Notes under the pieces: generated by a model
The model's input: only the letters and a program-made list of their open reading frames with translations
What the model was told of the DNA's origin: nothing
Database searches by the model: none
Shown here: positions 12,304-14,563 of the stretch, piece after piece
Layout of the letters: the number at the start of each line of letters is the position of its first letter
Position numbering within the stretch: position 1 is the first letter of the stretch
Translations under genes and position numbers: made by a program
From: Actinomycetales bacterium
Lineage (GTDB): Bacteria > Actinomycetota > Actinomycetes > Actinomycetales > Actinomycetaceae
Assembly (NCBI GenBank): GCA_012513625.1
Contig: JAAZBW010000253.1
Coordinates: forward strand, 1-14,563
DNA: 14,563 nucleotides
Direction of reading: 5' to 3'

Positions 12304-14211
12304 CTACAGTCGCACTCGGCCCGTGGCGCGAAGGGTTGGGAGAGCGGACGGTCGGAATCGCGCGGCAGCGGCACGGCGCCCCTGCGTCGGCCCCTTCTGG
12401 GCAGGCCTCCGGTAGCGGGCAGGAGGCCGCACCCACGGCGCCTCCACCACAGGTTCCACGGCGGCTGCCTGGAGGCCCTCCGACAGCTCGCCATCGCGCC
12501 CCTGTGCGCGCGCAGTAGCGAGCGCCGCCTCGAGTTCGCTGCCGTCCACCGGCACCCACATCGTGTTCACCACGGTGCGGGACGCCCTGGGGAGCGGCCG
12601 GCCGTAGGTGCGGCCGAGGCTGGTCCTCCACACCCGCTCGCCATCCCCGGTGAGGGGGTGGATCCGGCCGGCACCCAGGCTCTTCAGGCGGTGGCAGCGC
12701 CGGCAGAGCACCGCGAGGTTCTCGAGGCTTGTCTCGCCGCCCTCCTCCCACTCCTCGATGTGGTCCAGGTCCGCGATGACTGCGTCCGCCGAGCACCCGG
12801 GCCGGCTGCACGTGCGGTCCCGGAGGCGGGCCGCGATCTGGATCCCGAGTGGCGGCTGATAGGAGCCCCGGCCCACGTCCAGCGGCAGGCCCGTGCGCGT
12901 GTCCGTGATGATCCGCCGCCACGCCCCGCCCGCTGACATCAGGATCGCCAGCGCCGGGTTAATCGGCCCGTACCCCTCCAGCCAGGCGGCCTCGATCCGG
13001 CCGTCCAGCTCAGGAGCCGCGTCCTCATCGAGCGCTCCCTCGGCACTGCCAGGCAGCGCTTCGTACCCGGGCCCGTTCAGCTCCTCGTGGATGCGGGGGA
13101 GTGGGGAGGGGTGCGGGTCCCAGCCGGGGATCGCACGCGCCGCCACCTCAAGCGGGAGCGTCAGGTGAACCCGCCCCGGGGGAACGGTGACCGTGGCACC
13201 CGTCGGGGCGCCATCAACCACGAGGGTGAGCTCCGTGCCGTTCACGAGTGCCTCGAGCCCCCAAGACGTGAGGGCATCCGCCCGGAGCTGTTCGCGTGTT
13301 CGCGAGTCCCCCTGCGTCCGGGCCGAGGCAGCCGCACGGTTGAGTGCGGCATTGACGGTCACAGCGCCGTCCGCCGGGAGGCACACCCTGAACGACGCCA
13401 TCCCGTCCGGCAACTGCGTGAGCCGGGAAACGTGACGCCGCGAGCGCGCCTGTTGGTGGCGCGCTTCCGCCAGGTCCGGCTCCAGCTCGATCACGAGCCG
13501 GGAGATCCTCCGCTCCAGCTCCCGCGTGGTGAGCGTGGCCACCTCCGGCAGGATCTGCGCCTCCACCTCCCACGCCACCTCATCCGGAATGTGCCGCAGC
13601 GCTTCCGCGATCGCGCAGGCCTTGCCGATTGGAACCTCTCCCCGCTGGAATACCTCCCCGATCGCGGAGAGCCGGCCAAAGAGGTCCCTCCCAGCCGCAA
13701 TCCACTTGCCTGCCATGGGCGCCGCGACCCCGAGCGCGAGGCCCACCTCCTCCGCCGCCGAGTTGAGGTTGCCGTACGCGTCCGCAAACAGGAACGCTGG
13801 ACTGTTCGCAAGTTGCACCGCGTACCGCACCATCACCGCGTGCGCCGCGTTTGCCGCGCGGGCCGCCTCCGCCATGATCGCCGCGTGCTGCACGGGCTGC
13901 ATGGCCTGGAAGTGCGCCTCGAAGGACTCATCGAACGCGACTTCGATCCCGCCCTGTGCCGTCCGGATCGCTTCATCCGCCGCCTCAAACGACGCGTTCG
14001 CCGCCGCAGAGTAGCGACGCTCCATGCTCAGCACCGGAGCCAGCTCGTAGCCCTCCGGCTCTGGAGGGAAGGCCTTCGCATTCTTGAGCGCGCGGAAATC
14101 CGCCCGCCGCTCGCGCTGCGCCTCCGCCCGCGTGCCACGCCGCTGCGTCCACCCCGGCCGGGCATCCGCGTCACCGTCCCGCGGGACGAGTGGCTCCTCT
14201 ATCGCTGTCAT
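12304..14211 (-). CDS. DUF222 / HNH endonuclease domain protein (13E12 family)
   Basis: A 635-residue protein of the family named after the mycobacterial 13E12 repeat. Residues about 95-440 form the DUF222 region. An HNH nuclease domain follows at about 460-510 with C468 and C473, the catalytic-type D483-H484 (ADLDHIEEW), N498-L499, and C503, C506 with H507 in LCRRCHRLK, so both the metal-binding cysteines and the HNH residues look intact. The C-terminal 125 residues are Arg/Pro/Ala-rich and not recognised. The N-terminal 50 residues are charged and likely disordered. Such proteins occur in many copies in actinobacteria and are linked to mobile-element-like spread, but their substrate is not established; no intein, intron, recombinase or modification gene is adjacent. 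The ATG at 14211 has no clear Shine-Dalgarno; the true start could be somewhat downstream. Confidence 0.92.
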   Translation of the reverse strand: MTAIEEPLVPRDGDADARPGWTQRRGTRAEAQRERRADFRALKNAKAFPPEPEGYELAPVLSMERRYSAAANASFEAADEAIRTAQGGIEVAFDESFEAHFQAMQPVQHAAIMAEAARAANAAHAVMVRYAVQLANSPAFLFADAYGNLNSAAEEVGLALGVAAPMAGKWIAAGRDLFGRLSAIGEVFQRGEVPIGKACAIAEALRHIPDEVAWEVEAQILPEVATLTTRELERRISRLVIELEPDLAEARHQQARSRRHVSRLTQLPDGMASFRVCLPADGAVTVNAALNRAAASARTQGDSRTREQLRADALTSWGLEALVNGTELTLVVDGAPTGATVTVPPGRVHLTLPLEVAARAIPGWDPHPSPLPRIHEELNGPGYEALPGSAEGALDEDAAPELDGRIEAAWLEGYGPINPALAILMSAGGAWRRIITDTRTGLPLDVGRGSYQPPLGIQIAARLRDRTCSRPGCSADAVIADLDHIEEWEEGGETSLENLAVLCRRCHRLKSLGAGRIHPLTGDGERVWRTSLGRTYGRPLPRASRTVVNTMWVPVDGSELEAALATARAQGRDGELSEGLQAAAVEPVVEAPWVRPPARYRRPAQKGPTQGRRAAAARFRPSALPTLRATGRVRL

Positions 14212-14260
14212 GCCCCAAGTCCATCAGTGACCCCTGACACGAACGTCGCCAGATCCGTCC

Positions 14261-14290
14261 AGAATGGCCTCCCGCAAATGTGATCTGCAA
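14261..14290 (-). promoter_or_regulatory. Possible promoter of the DUF222/HNH gene
   Basis: On the minus strand TTGCAG (14290-14285), an 18-nt spacer and CATTCT (14266-14261) resemble the arrangement proposed for cysK. It would give a 5' leader of about 43 nt. The match is weak. Confidence 0.3.
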
Positions 14291-14391
14291 CACATGTCCG
14301 CGGCAGTGGGGGCGCGCAGGTTGGGACGCATCCCGACAGGACGGCAACGTGGGTCCGCCAGCTCGCGGGCGCGCCGCGGGTGCTGACACGG

Positions 14392-14563
14392 GGCGAGGAC
14401 GGGGGCGGAGTTCCGTACGGAAGGCGCGCCAATCGTCGGGCCGGGCGACGACGTGGGTTGGCCGGGCCACGGGAGGCGCGCCAATCGTCGGGCCGGGCGA
14501 CGATGGGGGCGGGGCTGCGTACGGAAGGTGCGTCAGTCTTCGGGCCGGGCGACGATGGGGGCG
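14392..14563. repeat. 52-bp tandem repeat array running off the window end
   Basis: The anchor GGCGAsGA recurs at 14392, 14444, 14496 and 14548, exactly 52 bp apart. The best conserved part is a 29-bp block at 14423-14451 and 14475-14503 (identical), with a diverged copy at 14527-14555. Each block ends in an inverted repeat, TCGTCG-GGCCGGG-CGACGA in the first two copies. Copy 1 also carries the perfect palindrome TTCCGTACGGAA (14411-14422), partly kept in copy 3 and lost in copy 2. A much diverged earlier unit may begin near 14346. No gene is seen from 14212 to the end; the stretch 14212-14340 holds nothing else recognisable beyond the possible HNH promoter. Confidence 0.85.

Noticed and set aside
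13087..14283. 398-codon open frame on the plus strand
   Set aside because: Antisense to the DUF222/HNH gene; Arg/His-rich translation with no recognisable domain.
14392..14563. Possible CRISPR array (29-bp block every 52 bp)
   Set aside because: The 23-bp intervals are related to one another (GGGGGCGG, GTACGGAAGG) rather than unique spacers, copy 3 is diverged, and no cas genes are visible. It is a degenerate 52-bp tandem repeat.

Overview
The window is very GC-rich chromosomal DNA from an actinobacterium. The best guess is the order Micrococcales; genus cannot be called from sequence alone. Grounds: GC-rich third codon positions (hence many long antisense shadow frames), GTG starts, several leaderless-type starts (a -10-like hexamer 6-7 nt before the start codon with no Shine-Dalgarno), a cysteine-free actinobacterial L32, a mycothiol-dependent-nitroreductase-family protein, and a DUF222/HNH (13E12-type) protein. 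No tRNA, rRNA, CRISPR array, insertion sequence or prophage gene was found.

Layout. Positions 1-952 (+): the tail of a glucose-family PTS EIIB protein followed 10 nt later by a HAD phosphatase. Convergent to these is aminopeptidase N (983-3571, -). A divergent gap of 217 bp leads to the DsbA-like Rv2466c-family protein (3789-4394, +). An M13 metallopeptidase (4502-6448, -) is convergent to it, with a strong shared hairpin between them. Then comes rpiB (6652-7107, +), convergent to the cysK-cysE operon (8689 to 7177, -) across a 15-bp-stem bidirectional terminator. pepN, Rv2466c-like and rpiB match the neighbouring genes Rv2467, Rv2466c and Rv2465c of Mycobacterium tuberculosis, so this is an old actinobacterial neighbourhood with the M13 gene inserted.

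From 8690 on, gene density falls. A 498-bp gap holds a putative serine-rich leader peptide with overlapping hairpins upstream of cysK, then degenerate GC repeats. Next is a two-gene minus-strand unit (YigZ/IMPACT protein and a DUF1648-type membrane protein, overlapping by ATGA), then a stand-alone rpmF (L32) with a good intrinsic terminator, a heptanucleotide satellite, a flavin-reductase-like gene, a 17-bp repeat, a DUF222/HNH protein, and a 52-bp tandem repeat running off the end of the window.

Functional links: PTS EIIB and the HAD phosphatase suggest sugar uptake and phosphosugar handling. RpiB serves the pentose phosphate pathway. CysE and CysK together make cysteine from serine, acetyl-CoA and sulfide, and cysteine is also a mycothiol precursor, which the Rv2466c family uses. 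PepN and the M13 enzyme are two unrelated zinc peptidases. The most interesting items are the candidate Ser/Cys-sensing leader of cysKE, the repeated leaderless start architecture, and the fact that almost every long gap has its own tandem repeat.
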